From contig BFEA01000130.1 of assembly GCA_003427395.1 (NCBI GenBank), positions 2,723,511 through 2,779,469 on the forward strand: a stretch of DNA of 55,959 nt, given 5' to 3'. This document shows positions 10,726-20,600 of this stretch, piece after piece. Below the pieces are notes generated by a model. That model was not told the origin of the DNA. It worked only from the letters and a program-made list of their open reading frames with translations, and did not search any database. Positions within the stretch are counted from its first letter, which is position 1. The number at the start of each line of letters is the position of its first letter. This DNA comes from Chara braunii. Its lineage: Eukaryota > Streptophyta > Charophyceae > Charales > Characeae. The position numbers and the translations under genes are program-made.

Positions 10726-11250
10726 TTGTGTTCATAATCACAAACAGACTCGCCTTCGTTCTCACTTCACATGCATATGAACAGGCGGGCAGACAGACGT
10801 TGTCTCACAGGTAACACTTCCGCACGGCTTCATCGGGGATGAATAAATGCCTGGACACAGCCTCTCGATTTATACTGCTGATCTCCCTCTTTTTCTTCGG
10901 ACTCTGAGTATGCACAGTCCCATACGGTACATTGCCGAACTAGACCTTGATAAGATCGGGACTGGGTACCGCACACTCAGCATGACAGATTACATGCCTG
11001 CCCGTTTGCTTTTGTTCTGCCACAAGCGACGATTGACGCGTTACTTCCGGACCATCCAAAGTCTGTGAATTTGGCCCTTTGATATTGTAGCAGCTACGGC
11101 CTTCATGTCCTAGGGATCATAACAACTACGAACCTCAGAAACCGCTAGGACCTACAGACAACAGGTCTACTGACTGAACCCCTACAACCTACTGACACTT
11201 GACAGCAAGGAGTGATCCCAGATATTGGGACAATATGGCCGACGGATCTG

Positions 11251-12327
11251 AACATTGGCTCATTACTCCTTTGTATTGCTCTATTTGGATGGATACTAAG
11301 TGCGTTTGTACTCTATACTCATGCATGTTTACTTATAACATCCGTCAAACTCACAACTTGGTGTTTTGCATATCGCTCACAATCCTATTATTATTATTAT
11401 TATTATTGTTGGTTATTATATTGATACTGCTATCATTAGGCATCACGGGCCAGAAATAGAGGGAAAGTGGGATATTGGAGAGAAGAAAAATATCGTCACT
11501 GTATCTACCTCCACCAAACCTTTTCCCTTCTCCTTGGATCTGAACCCCTCAGTTTTCCTTTCTGTCTCCACATTTGTCCAAGATTACTTTGTTATTAAGC
11601 ATCAGTCTGAAATTCTTTATTGATTGACAATAAGGGAAGTGGGGGAAGATCAGGTTTGAAGAGAGGTGGAGTACTGGAGAGGAGAGAGACATCGTCACCG
11701 TGTGACGGCATCTACCTCCTCCATCCGTCTCCATTTCTCCCGTAACCTAATCCCCTCATTTCCTTGGTTTTCACAACTCTCTGAAAATGTGTAAATTACA
11801 TCAAAATAAGAGTCTATTATGTGGAAGACGAATGTTCAAGTGTCCGACAAAAGCAGGGCGATTGCGGGAGCTCTGCCGAAGTTCAGGAGGAGCTATGGAG
11901 GCAGGTAACCATCAGGTACGCGTCTTTACCTATTCCTTTCCTGTATACCCTTACATGCTACGCCCTTCTATCAGACTGCTTGTATGATTGTACGATATAT
12001 TGTTCATGACTTTCTTCAGGACTAAAGCACCAAAAGCAAAAGGACTATATGATTGAAATCAGAACATACCTAATGTCAGGAAAAGGAACCTAAGAAAGAA
12101 CCGAGAAGGAACCTAGCCTGCATGGTCTTGAGAAAACAAAGGCAGTATCATGGAGGCCTCCGTCAGGGTCGTGACGCTGCCTGCATGGAATGACTAAAAG
12201 GGTACTCGCCGTGCGAACTACCCAGCCATCCGCCTAACTAGTTGACTTTTGACATGCATACATTAATGATGAGAAAATGTTGTGCGTCTTCTCTGTTGAC
12301 TTACCAGCTAAATCCAAGACTAATTCG
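11251..12327. other. Unassigned arm sequence
   Basis: Conserved in the right arm with roughly 5-10 percent difference. It contains a short ATT run (11388-11407). The open frames are short, are not conserved as proteins between arms, and no gene is supported. Confidence 0.5.
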
Positions 12328-14072
12328 GTACTCCCGTGGAGTACATGTCTTTAATCAAAGCATGACTAATCCGGTACTCCCGAGGAGTACATGTCTTTAA
12401 TCAAAGCATGACTAATCCGATACTCTCGTGGGGTACACGTTTTTAAATAACTAACAGAAGCAGAGGTAATACGAGGCTCCCGTGGGGTTCTCCTATCACT
12501 GATTTAACTAGACTTAGGAGGGGAAATGAGTACTCCCGGGTGAGTACACGAACTCCTAAGTCTAGATCGATCTGTACGACTTCCGTGTAAGCCAACAATA
12601 CCTTTTGCTCAATTAATACATAAATGAACAAATGAACGGTCAGGGCGACTAACCTAAAAGTGGTCTTGATCTCCTACGCATCGAACTGGTGTTAGGGTGA
12701 CTCTCGGAAGGGTTATCCTAATACTTCGTTTGATCTGATGAGCAACTAACAAGGTAAGAATGAGCTGATTATGTTTGGACAAGTAAAAGGGATACTCCCG
12801 GGTGAGTAACCCTGCTGGTTGTTCTGGTATGACTAATGGATTGGCATTACTTGGATACTAATGACTTAGCTATTTAACATTGGATCAGGTTACGGTACGT
12901 GATCTCCTAAGTCTAAGTCAATCTAGTAGGCTTTTGTGAAAGTTGACTGGTCCCCTACACATCGAACTGGTATTAGATGGCTCCCNGGACGGTTATCCTA
13001 ATACTTTCTTTGATCATGGGATCAACTAACAAGGAAAGAATGAGTTGATTGTGCTTGGACAAGTAAAAGGGATACTCCCGGGTGAGTAGCCCTGTTGCTT
13101 GTTCAGGTATGACTAATGGATTGGCATTGCCTGGATATTAATGGCCTAACTATTTAAATCAGGTTATGGGAGGCTCCCGTGTAGTTCTCCTATTACTCGA
13201 TCTGACTAGACATAGGAAGGGAATTAAGTACTCTCGGGTGAGTACACGAATTCCTAAGTCTTAGTCAATTTGGTCGACTTCCGTGAAAGTCGACATACCT
13301 CTGGCTCATTCACGATGAGTGAGAAAAGTAGGAGAATGGTCAAGGCAACTTAACTTAGAGTTGTTTTGACTAATCTCCTACTCATCAAACTAGTAGTAGG
13401 GTAGCTCCCGGGAGGGTTATCCTTATATTTGTTTGATTCAGAGGTCTACTAATGAGGAAATGGTGATTGTGTTTAGGCAGTAGAGGGATGCTACCTAGTG
13501 AGTAATCCTACTACTTGTCTAGGTATGACTGGCAGGCGGCATAAATGAGTACTAACGTTCGATCTGGTAACTTTCAAATCGGATATAGGAGGCTCCGGTA
13601 AAGTCATCCTATAGCCTGCTTGGCTACATCCTAACGTACCAAGTAAGGCACTTCGGCTTGTCTAAGTCCATTGGCTTAATTATGGCTCGTCTGACTCTAA
13701 GTAAGTAGTAGGGTGACNCCCGTAGGGTCATCCTATTACACTTGTGGTGATAGACTGAGCTTTGATCAAGGAGTAATAGGAGGCTTCCGGGAACGCTGCC
13801 TATTACTAGCTTGAGCTCTGAATTGACATCTGGAACTAGAGTGTTCTTTGAATACTAGGTCAAATGTTGAGACGACTCAACATAGACCTCCTAACTACCT
13901 GCTTAACTAATATAGAGATACTCCCGGGTGAGTTGTCCTGTCGCTTGCACTAGATTGCTTGAACTACTTGGTTGCGTATTTCCGCCAAACTTCTCAACTT
14001 CTCAACTGACTAACAGATTGTTTTNAATTAATCAAGTAGTGGAAGATTCCCGGGCGAGTCAGGCCACTACTT
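12328..14072. repeat. Array of about 20 short hairpins with CCCGGG-like tips (left arm)
   Basis: Hairpins recur every 45-120 bases. Checked examples: 12328-12344 (GTACTC/GAGTAC), 12374-12390 (same stem), 12508-12565 (CTAGACTTAGGAG with CTCCTAAGTCTAG, 13 perfect pairs around an inner 6-pair hairpin), 13273-13294 (GTCGACTT/AAGTCGAC), 13584-13613 (TATAGGA/TCCTATA), 13705-13739 (GTAGTAGG/CCTATTAC), 13773-13806 (GTAATAGG/CCTATTAC), 14034-14072 (AAGTAGTGG/CCACTACTT). Stem sequences differ but pairing is kept, and tips are CCCGGG, CCGTG, CCGAG or close variants. It lies upstream of the LTR primer-binding site. No ORF is supported. Function unknown. Confidence 0.75.
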
Positions 14073-15317
14073 GCGTATGCCAGGACAAGAAGAAGAGAAA
14101 TGAAAAAAGGAAGTGCTCCATCGGGAGCGACTCCAAAGGTTCCTTAAAAAGGAATGTAAGAAAAGGCGAACACCCCGGAGAAAAGGATTAGAAAAGAAGA
14201 AGCTCCGCATANCCTCAATCCNTTGATAGACTCCTAAGGGAGAAAACCGNCAGCTGGCATGAGTTGATCTCAGTCAAACTACCACATGAGCACCAAAAGA
14301 GTGTGCTTATCCGCTAGAGAGAAACTGCAAGGACTGAAGGAAGGGGGAAATGTTAATTTCCCTAAGGCAACTTANGACANAGGCAAGAAACTCCTTGAAA
14401 TAAAAGGAGAAGGAGTGATGGACGACTTAGGGTAGATGAAAGTTANGGGTTATACTTTGGGTTGTTGATCCCAAAGTTCACGAACCAGATCTAAGGGCTT
14501 GACCNTTAGATATCAATTGGTAGGAAGTCAAGATGGGATGTTGAATCGTTGTTGGCCTGTGTGTGTGCAGGTCTTTGCTTTGGTCTACTGCAATTGAAGG
14601 AGAAGTNCTACATAAAGGACTCAATTTTCTGTTATCACTCGATAACAGGTCGGTCGTTGCCGATTCAACTTTTTCACCTTGGCTTGATACCTACACCTAA
14701 AATTAAACCCTGTGGTCAGTAAAACTGTCACCTGTGGTCGTCGCCTAAATGGTCCTGGTCACTCTCAATGGTCATTTGAATAAATGTGAGGCGGCTGGGC
14801 TTGCATCTCAGGAAAGATAGAGTTGTCATGCATGGTTTGGGGAGTGAGGGACAATGTCAATGGTTGATGGTTGACGCCGTTAGTGCATGGCATGTGAACT
14901 GTCTTTGCATTATGTTGTGCAGGTCTGTTTTGCTCGTGAGTGTGGGATTGAACTGGACCTGATCTGTTGAAGGGTTCTCGACACTCAGCACTTGTGAAAG
15001 TGGGAAGGGTTCCCAGTGGTAATACCTCAATATTCATTATTTGTCTTATATAACTCCTATGATATCTNATGATCAGTCATACGCTGAGTGGAATAGACTA
15101 TCTTTGATAGTGACAAGGTTCTGATACGTTGATCATAGAGGTTAGAAGGAGAAAGTGTTTTTGAGAATAAAAGCGGAAATAAGACGACCGTCTCAAAGTT
15201 CGACCTGAGTATCTAACGGGTCAGTCCTAGGCGTCTTACCGCGCGTACCCCATTTCATGCTACAGCGATCGAGCAAACGCCCTCGGCCGACCTACCTCTA
15301 CTCAGGCATGTAAAAGC
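14073..15317. other. LTR-like sequence upstream of primer-binding site (left arm)
   Basis: Nearly identical between arms and dotted with mirrored single Ns. It holds one small minus-strand frame (14765-15037) but no recognised domain. It is inferred to be LTR because it leads directly to the PBS. The 5' LTR boundary could not be fixed. Confidence 0.45.
14765..15037 (-). CDS. Small conserved open frame, unrecognised
   Basis: The 90-residue frame starts MNIEVLPLGTLPTFTSAEC. The mirrored copy at 29013-29285 stays open over the same length with about eight amino-acid differences and the same start and stop. Residues are rich in Pro, His, Thr and Asn. There is no signal peptide, membrane segment or known motif. 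It could be antisense LTR sequence that is open by chance, because overall arm divergence is low here. Confidence 0.25.
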   Translation of the reverse strand: MNIEVLPLGTLPTFTSAECREPFNRSGPVQSHTHEQNRPAQHNAKTVHMPCTNGVNHQPLTLSLTPQTMHDNSIFPEMQAQPPHIYSNDH

Positions 15318-15400
15318 CTTGGCACGTGGGCTGGTAGCTCAGCAGGGATACGCCTACCTAAGGGTGGTGACAACCCCTTGGGTAGAGGTAAGTTGTACCT
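15318..15400 (+). repeat. tRNA-like 5' half within the LTR
   Basis: The stretch has GGCTGGTAGCTCAGCAGGG, a good A-box, followed by a paired GGTGGTGACAACC segment, but no clear B-box. The mirrored copies (28391 onward and its duplicate) and the diverged copy at 43.9 kb keep the A-box word. This may be a chance or captured tRNA fragment. Confidence 0.35.
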
Positions 15401-15553
15401 CGCGACGTCCTGACCTGTTGCAGGGCGTCGTGAGAGGTATAGAACGCGCGCACGGTTGGAGTGGTGACAAGTTGTTCTACGAAAATACATCCTGCGTGAC
15501 ACGACCGTGAGGTTCAGCGCTCCCAGCGGTGCAGGACCATCCCGCGCGACAGG

Positions 15554-15573
15554 TGGCGCCGTTGCCGGGGATC
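15554..15573 (+). promoter_or_regulatory. LTR-retrotransposon primer-binding site, tRNA-Asp
   Basis: TGGCGCCGTTGCCGGGGATC is a 20-base perfect complement of the 3' end of plant tRNA-Asp (including CCA), the primer used by many plant Ty3-type elements. The preceding sequence ends in CA at 15551, as an LTR should, with two bases between. It therefore marks the start of the interior of a plus-strand LTR element. Confidence 0.8.
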
Positions 15574-16474
15574 TCGCTTTCCAGCCGAGGTCCTTAGTGA
15601 ACGAACTCGGGTATGGTTAAATGATGATCGCGGCAAAACGACAACCTTTAAATAAGTTAATACANCTTGTGGCATATTAGTTGATTTATCANTAGCTAGA
15701 CAATAAAGAATGTTATATGTAGANGTAAGAAGTCACACCGACCATCCCAACAGGTATCACGCTGACGGGGACCTTCGGTTGCCTGCCGGGGTCCTATGTG
15801 AACGGAGCAGGGTCTCGTTAATTGAAGCCCTAGCAAAACGACAAACGAAAAAATAGGATAGTGTACAACCTCTATTTAAATGGTAAGGGGACTACTACAG
15901 TGAATTGTCAGTCTATTGATGTGAGCATTTGTCTAGGGTAAATTTCATGAGATGGGGTGAGTACAATTTAAACTATATAGCATACCGTACTTTACGAATA
16001 TTGACCTATCCTTTTATCGCTTGCCCGAGGTCATAGTTAATATCATATCAGGTTAGAAAAGTAGCATACAGAGTGACGATCAAAGATTGCAGAGTCTTTT
16101 AAAAGCAATTCAGTAAAGGTAGCAAGATGACTCATCAAGTCTGCCTGGAAGGTGTTTCTATTACGGTATTCACCCGTACGACAACCTCGCATACTTCCGA
16201 AACCTTCATTCTTTCGTAGAGATACACGTCCTTATACATAAAGCATTAGATAGTTCAACACGACTCTAGGTGTCTCATCCCTTCAATCATACCGCGTGGG
16301 GCAGGAATTGAAAGGGAAAAAGCGGTCGGCAGGGAAAGGCCGCAGAGAGATGTATTGATTTAACAAGGGAAAGAGAAGAGCGAGAGAGAGAAGATGATGA
16401 TGAGGAGAAGGAGAAAATTGAGATTGAGGTAACATCAAGAAGATCTACGAGAGCGAACGCCATCTCCTGGGAAG
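15574..16474 (+). other. Leader of the left LTR element, with an internal duplicate
   Basis: The segment just after the PBS (CCGAGGTCCTTAGTGAACGA to GCAAAACGACAACC, 15587-15648) recurs in diverged form at about 15775-15845 (GGGGTCCTATGTGAACGG to GCAAAACGACAAACG). This is a tandem repeat of roughly 200 bases. The rest is noncoding and conserved in the right arm. Confidence 0.5.
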
Positions 16475-16786
16475 ATGACATACTACTCTTATCAGTACGA
16501 ACAACGTTACTGCTCCTCGCCGCCACGCTTTGAGTCACTTTCTCGTACTTATCCTTCCCTTTCTTCTTCTTCTTCTTCTATGGCACGACGAGTTCGACAG
16601 TTGACTGTCCTTCCTCAACCACCTCGACCGGCTCTTCAGTCACCGCCGCATGTGCCCGACCCTCCCGTAGTGTCTCAGGCTATGCTGATGGATCGTAGAT
16701 TATGTATTACTCTGACACTGTTTTTCCTATGTCAGATTGAATTATGCAGGTTAATCTCATACTTATTGTACAGAGGGATCATTTAA
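16475..16786 (+). pseudogene. Start of an LTR-element ORF (possible gag N-terminus)
   Basis: A 103-residue frame starting MTYYSYQYEQRYCSSPPRF with Ser- and Pro-rich stretches. The right-arm counterpart (minus, 27344 downward) begins with the same roughly 50 residues and then switches at 27192 into a reverse transcriptase fragment. It is the first open frame after the PBS and leader. The gag N-terminus call is inference from position. No domain is visible and the frame stops soon after the arm ends. Confidence 0.35.
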
Positions 16787-19664
16787 GGGTGTAATCCTAC
16801 CAACGTGATGCAGGATCAATGTTAGTGATAACTTAGTTTTTGTCTGGGTCGTCAGACAAAAACACCCTCAAAAGGAGAGTATATCCGGATGACTTAATAC
16901 TTCTCTCCTTGTCAATAACGATACTCATAATGGAGGGGATATCCGTCTAGGAAGAGAAAAAAAAAAGATGGTAGAAGTTGTTAGTACCTTCTCAGGGATG
17001 ACCTATCTGAATAAGCGTAAGGTGAACTTTATAAATCTGTATCCTGAGCAGGCGTATTTTTCCCTCCGGTCATGACATAGGTACTGATAGATAGACTATG
17101 GAGATTTTTGTACTTAGTGATAAGTTAGAAACATATCCAGGGATACAAAGAGGACCGAACACGAATAGTGTCACGGAGGACCCTCATTTGCTATGGGTTC
17201 TTAATAAAAGTCTTGTTTTAGAAAAAAATTGATATAGGGCTAAGTCCATCTTTGGGAGAATTTTAGAGGTTGGTTTCGTTTATAAATGGACAGCCTAAGA
17301 CTCTTGATCTTGAATACGGTCAGTAAGGCAGTAAGGAGTTTGACAATGCTGTTAAATCATCCCATTTATGTTTTACTTGGTGGCAAAATCCAGATAAAAG
17401 GATGTCTGTTGGAATTCACCTAGTTCGACACCATCGACCTGAACATATTCATTTGGATCTAAGCGCTTAATTTCTTCCATTTAAGGCCATTCGGTTAAGT
17501 TATCTATGTAAATTTATCCATTCGCGTCAGTTTATTCAAGTCAAGCCTATAAGTCTATATGTCTGATGCATGTTTATTCATGATTACTCGCCTGAGTTAC
17601 TCATCTAATGCTTTAATTCATCCTTATAAGTTAATCATATATGATTATCCGCTTATAACCTATATAGTTGGATTGCTCTCCTTACAAAGAATAGAAGTGC
17701 TATGCAAAATACACGTTCGACACGGGGTCGAAGGTGAATGGAGTGACCAACTTCTTGGGAAAAGAGATTCTCTCGAGGAGTGGTCAATATGTAGAATCTG
17801 CTCTTGAGGGAATTGCAATCCTAAGTTATCCTTTCCCTGAAAGATGGCTTCAAACAGCTATAAAATCGTCTTCAGAAGTAGTAGTGAGACCCACGCCGGA
17901 ACTATGTTCTGGTCCATAGTGGGGTGTTGTCACCTAACCCTTTGAGGATAGGTGACTACATTACTATTAAGAAGGAGGAAAGTATTTGAGCCTTGTTAGA
18001 CTATGGTCTGTGAAGGAGGCGACTACTACCTGCCGCAAGGAAGCAGGGGGTGATGCCCCAACTATCTTTGTGTCAAGTGGGTTCATCTGCACGAGATAGG
18101 ATATAGATTCTGGAACGTGTATGGTGGGGTTGTCTACTAATAGACAAGGGTCTGCAAGGAACGAATATTGGAATCGGAGGGTGAAGCAGTGAGGCTTGGT
18201 CCTTGAGCGGGACTCGGGAGTCTAAGATGTTAACCCTTTTTAGGGATTACACTGCCCCTTGACACAATATTCTCCTGTGAAAGCCCAGGGAGTAAAATGT
18301 AGTACTCTCATTGTTTTTGCATCTAAAAGCGTTTATCATTAAGGAAACTTATTAACCACAGCATGACTATTGTCCATCATAACAGCTACCATAACTTTTT
18401 CATCATCACTATGCACGCATACACCGATTGAATTTGTCTCTTCGCTTGCTAATACGATTTACTTAACCAACTGTTATAAAAATTGTTGTTACTATGACAG
18501 TATATTCATACTATAAGTAACAATTATTATGATAATTTATGACATTCAATATTCAAAAATTACGAACGCATTATTATCGCAGTATAATATCATCTGCCTT
18601 TGAATGGTCTTAGCCGTGGGAAGTGAGCAATGTTAGTAAGGTATGATTTGACGATTACCTTTCAGGAGGGGTATTGTGAAAAGAAGGGATTCTGGATAAT
18701 GATGGGAGAGGTTTGTCGGACGTTTGTAAGCAGAACCTAGAAATGGCTCTAGAAGGTCAGAAAGTCGTATGCTAGGGCAGACCCTAGTGTAGCCTTGTCT
18801 ATTGAAAAAGAGGACGGGCTGAAATTGTCCTTGCCAGGGTTGGTCAGGGAGAATGGATATATCAGTTATTGGTGAGGTACGTCCTTAAATGAGGGTATCC
18901 TTATTTTTAGATTGAGTCTGGCCTCAACAATGATGAGGGTAGTGCAATGACCCTGTACACCTCGTCATCTTTTTTTTCGGTATCGAGTTGGCATTGAAAC
19001 GTGAGAACTTGCTCACGAGATTATTATGAAGTGGCTGTTGCAAAATGGGTAAAAGAAATATGTCAGAAAAGAGATGAGTCAGTTTCCGTTGTTAATGAGG
19101 TCAGGGGTGCAAATAAGTTTTGTGTTCCCCTCCTTTCCATTGCGAGTCATTCTACCCAAGTTCCTTGTGAAAGAATATTTCAGGGGACGAGAGAAAAATG
19201 AAGACATCAGCGGAGACCGCTTTGATAAGAAAAAGGATGGGGACACAAAGCTCCATACAAGCGAGATAGCATACCTAGAAATAAGGTCCGTGCTCCTCAC
19301 CCGAAAGCATCAAAGTACGACTTATATTGTTAACACTTACACTGATTCTCATGACCTAGCTGAGTTTCGAATGAAGGTAGGCGGGCAGTAAATGTTATTA
19401 CTTTTATCTGTTCATGCGCGCAACTTATAGTCTTAAGTTATGTGTTTTTTCTCATCTACTTACATGATTCGTATATGTTCATGACACATTTTTTCTGCTC
19501 CGCCAGGTGGTTGCTTAAAAGGTTATGCATTCGTATATTGGCGGTATTAGGTTGCCTTTAGATTTGTTAAGATAGGAAAGGAGAATGTTTATTAAGGACA
19601 ATCTTCGGCTTACAGCCTGATGGTTTGTCGCTTGCTGTACTTGTACAGATCCGCAGCGGTGACA
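16787..19664 (+). other. Decayed interior of the left LTR element
   Basis: No intact gene. Several plus-strand frames of 60-105 residues (17559-17807, 17734-17919, 19074-19391) may be pieces of an old coding region, since the plus strand has the longer frames, but I recognise no domain in any of them. Confidence 0.4.
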
Positions 19665-20600
19665 ATGGCTAAGGATGACGGATTGGCCAAGGTTTTACTT
19701 TGGAGGAATTCGTCTCTCGTTAAAGCATTAATGCACGAGTCTGTAAACGAGTCAATGCCCCAAGACCTTAGAGCTCTGTTGTTTTAAGGGAAGAACGTGC
19801 CTAACTTTTTGCGCGATTACCTCAACTTTTGCCTTGAGAATAAATGGGATGAGAGAGCGATATTGACTATGCTGCCTTTATTCGTGTGTAAGGAGTTCAA
19901 CGAAGAAGTATATGATTTCATATTGAGATCACGTACTTAGAGTTAACTCGAGGGTTTGTTGAGCTTGAGGTTCCCCGAAAGCGAAGTCGTCAGTCATCAT
20001 TGTGAAAACTCTGAGCAAATAGTCGGTGGTACGTTAACGCAAGAGGAAATAGGCGGTATACAAAAACAGGTGAGAGAGTTGGAAGAGCGAATGTTCCAAC
20101 TAGAAAGAGACAGGAAAGGCAAATGAAAGGTCCCGGGGGGATCGTCAGATGACCTACTTGGTGGGAGTGGAGAGAAAACGAATAATGATAATCGGGGCTC
20201 TCTCCTATTTGCAAAGGCTGAGAAAAAGCGGTGTGATGATCAAGAAAGGAAAGGAGATAAGGAAGTGATTGATATGGAAGAAGGACATGAACCTCCAAAA
20301 TTGACCAAAGCCCAACGAAGGGCAAAAAACCGAGCTCAAATAGTCATGAGTCGTGGGCAAGGTCAAAATTGGGAAGGAGGCCGAGGAAAGAATGAGGTTT
20401 TTGTCATGTCAGAAAGATTGATGAAGCAGATGGTCTAATTAGCACCAGTATCGAAGGAGGTGTTTTTAACAGATTTGGGAACCTTATTAACCCAAACATA
20501 CGTGGAGGGACGAGACAGGAAGCCTTACGACGAAAGCGCGAATGGTGGACAAAGGCGACAACCTGTATCAGTGACAGAGAATCGTGAAGTCATTGGATGA
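19665..20600 (+). pseudogene. gag-like pseudogene
   Basis: One reading frame runs from ATG 19665 to TGA 20598-20600 (311 codons) without a frameshift, broken only by a few in-frame TAA, TAG and TGA codons (the first at 19785). Residues after the first stop (NVPNFLRDYLNFCLENKW, then LPLFVCKEFNEEVYDFIL) have the helical pattern of a Ty3-type Gag core. They are followed by a charged coiled-coil segment (EEIGGIQKQVRELEERMF) and a basic PKLTKAQRRAKNRAQ stretch. The frame continues in decayed form to about 20.78 kb. No zinc knuckle or protease is seen. Confidence 0.5.

Larger units (their letters stand above)
8380..11250. repeat. Two tandem paralogous modules inside the left arm
   Basis: Module 1 (about 8.4-9.85 kb) and module 2 (about 10.25-11.2 kb) share the same order of segments: a GATAGGATCTGYCAT segment (8725 and 10362, 1637 bases apart), CGACATTGGTTCTTTG, an ATT microsatellite, a segment ending in CACAGTCCCAT, and a final AGGTCTAC segment. 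On the minus strand the segment ends read like splice donors (CATCTGGTAAGT near 8640, CACCAGGTATGG near 10275), so these may be decayed exons. No protein family is recognised. Confidence 0.6.
8060..16627 (+). repeat. Left arm of giant inverted repeat
   Basis: Reverse-complement homology with 27192-36041 over the whole length. The outer edge lies in a GA microsatellite. The inner edge is sharp, at CACCTCGA (16627), after which the arms part. Between about 12.5 and 14.6 kb left and right positions always add to 44050, so there are no net indels there. Divergence judged by eye is about 3 percent near 14.8-15.0 kb and nearer 5-10 percent around 9.2 and 11.8 kb. It is therefore an old duplication, not a copied contig. 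Confidence 0.85.

Noticed and set aside
12736-12745. CTGATGAG in the hairpin array as a hammerhead core
   Set aside because: No GAAA box with a stem III follows at the right spacing. The word is isolated.
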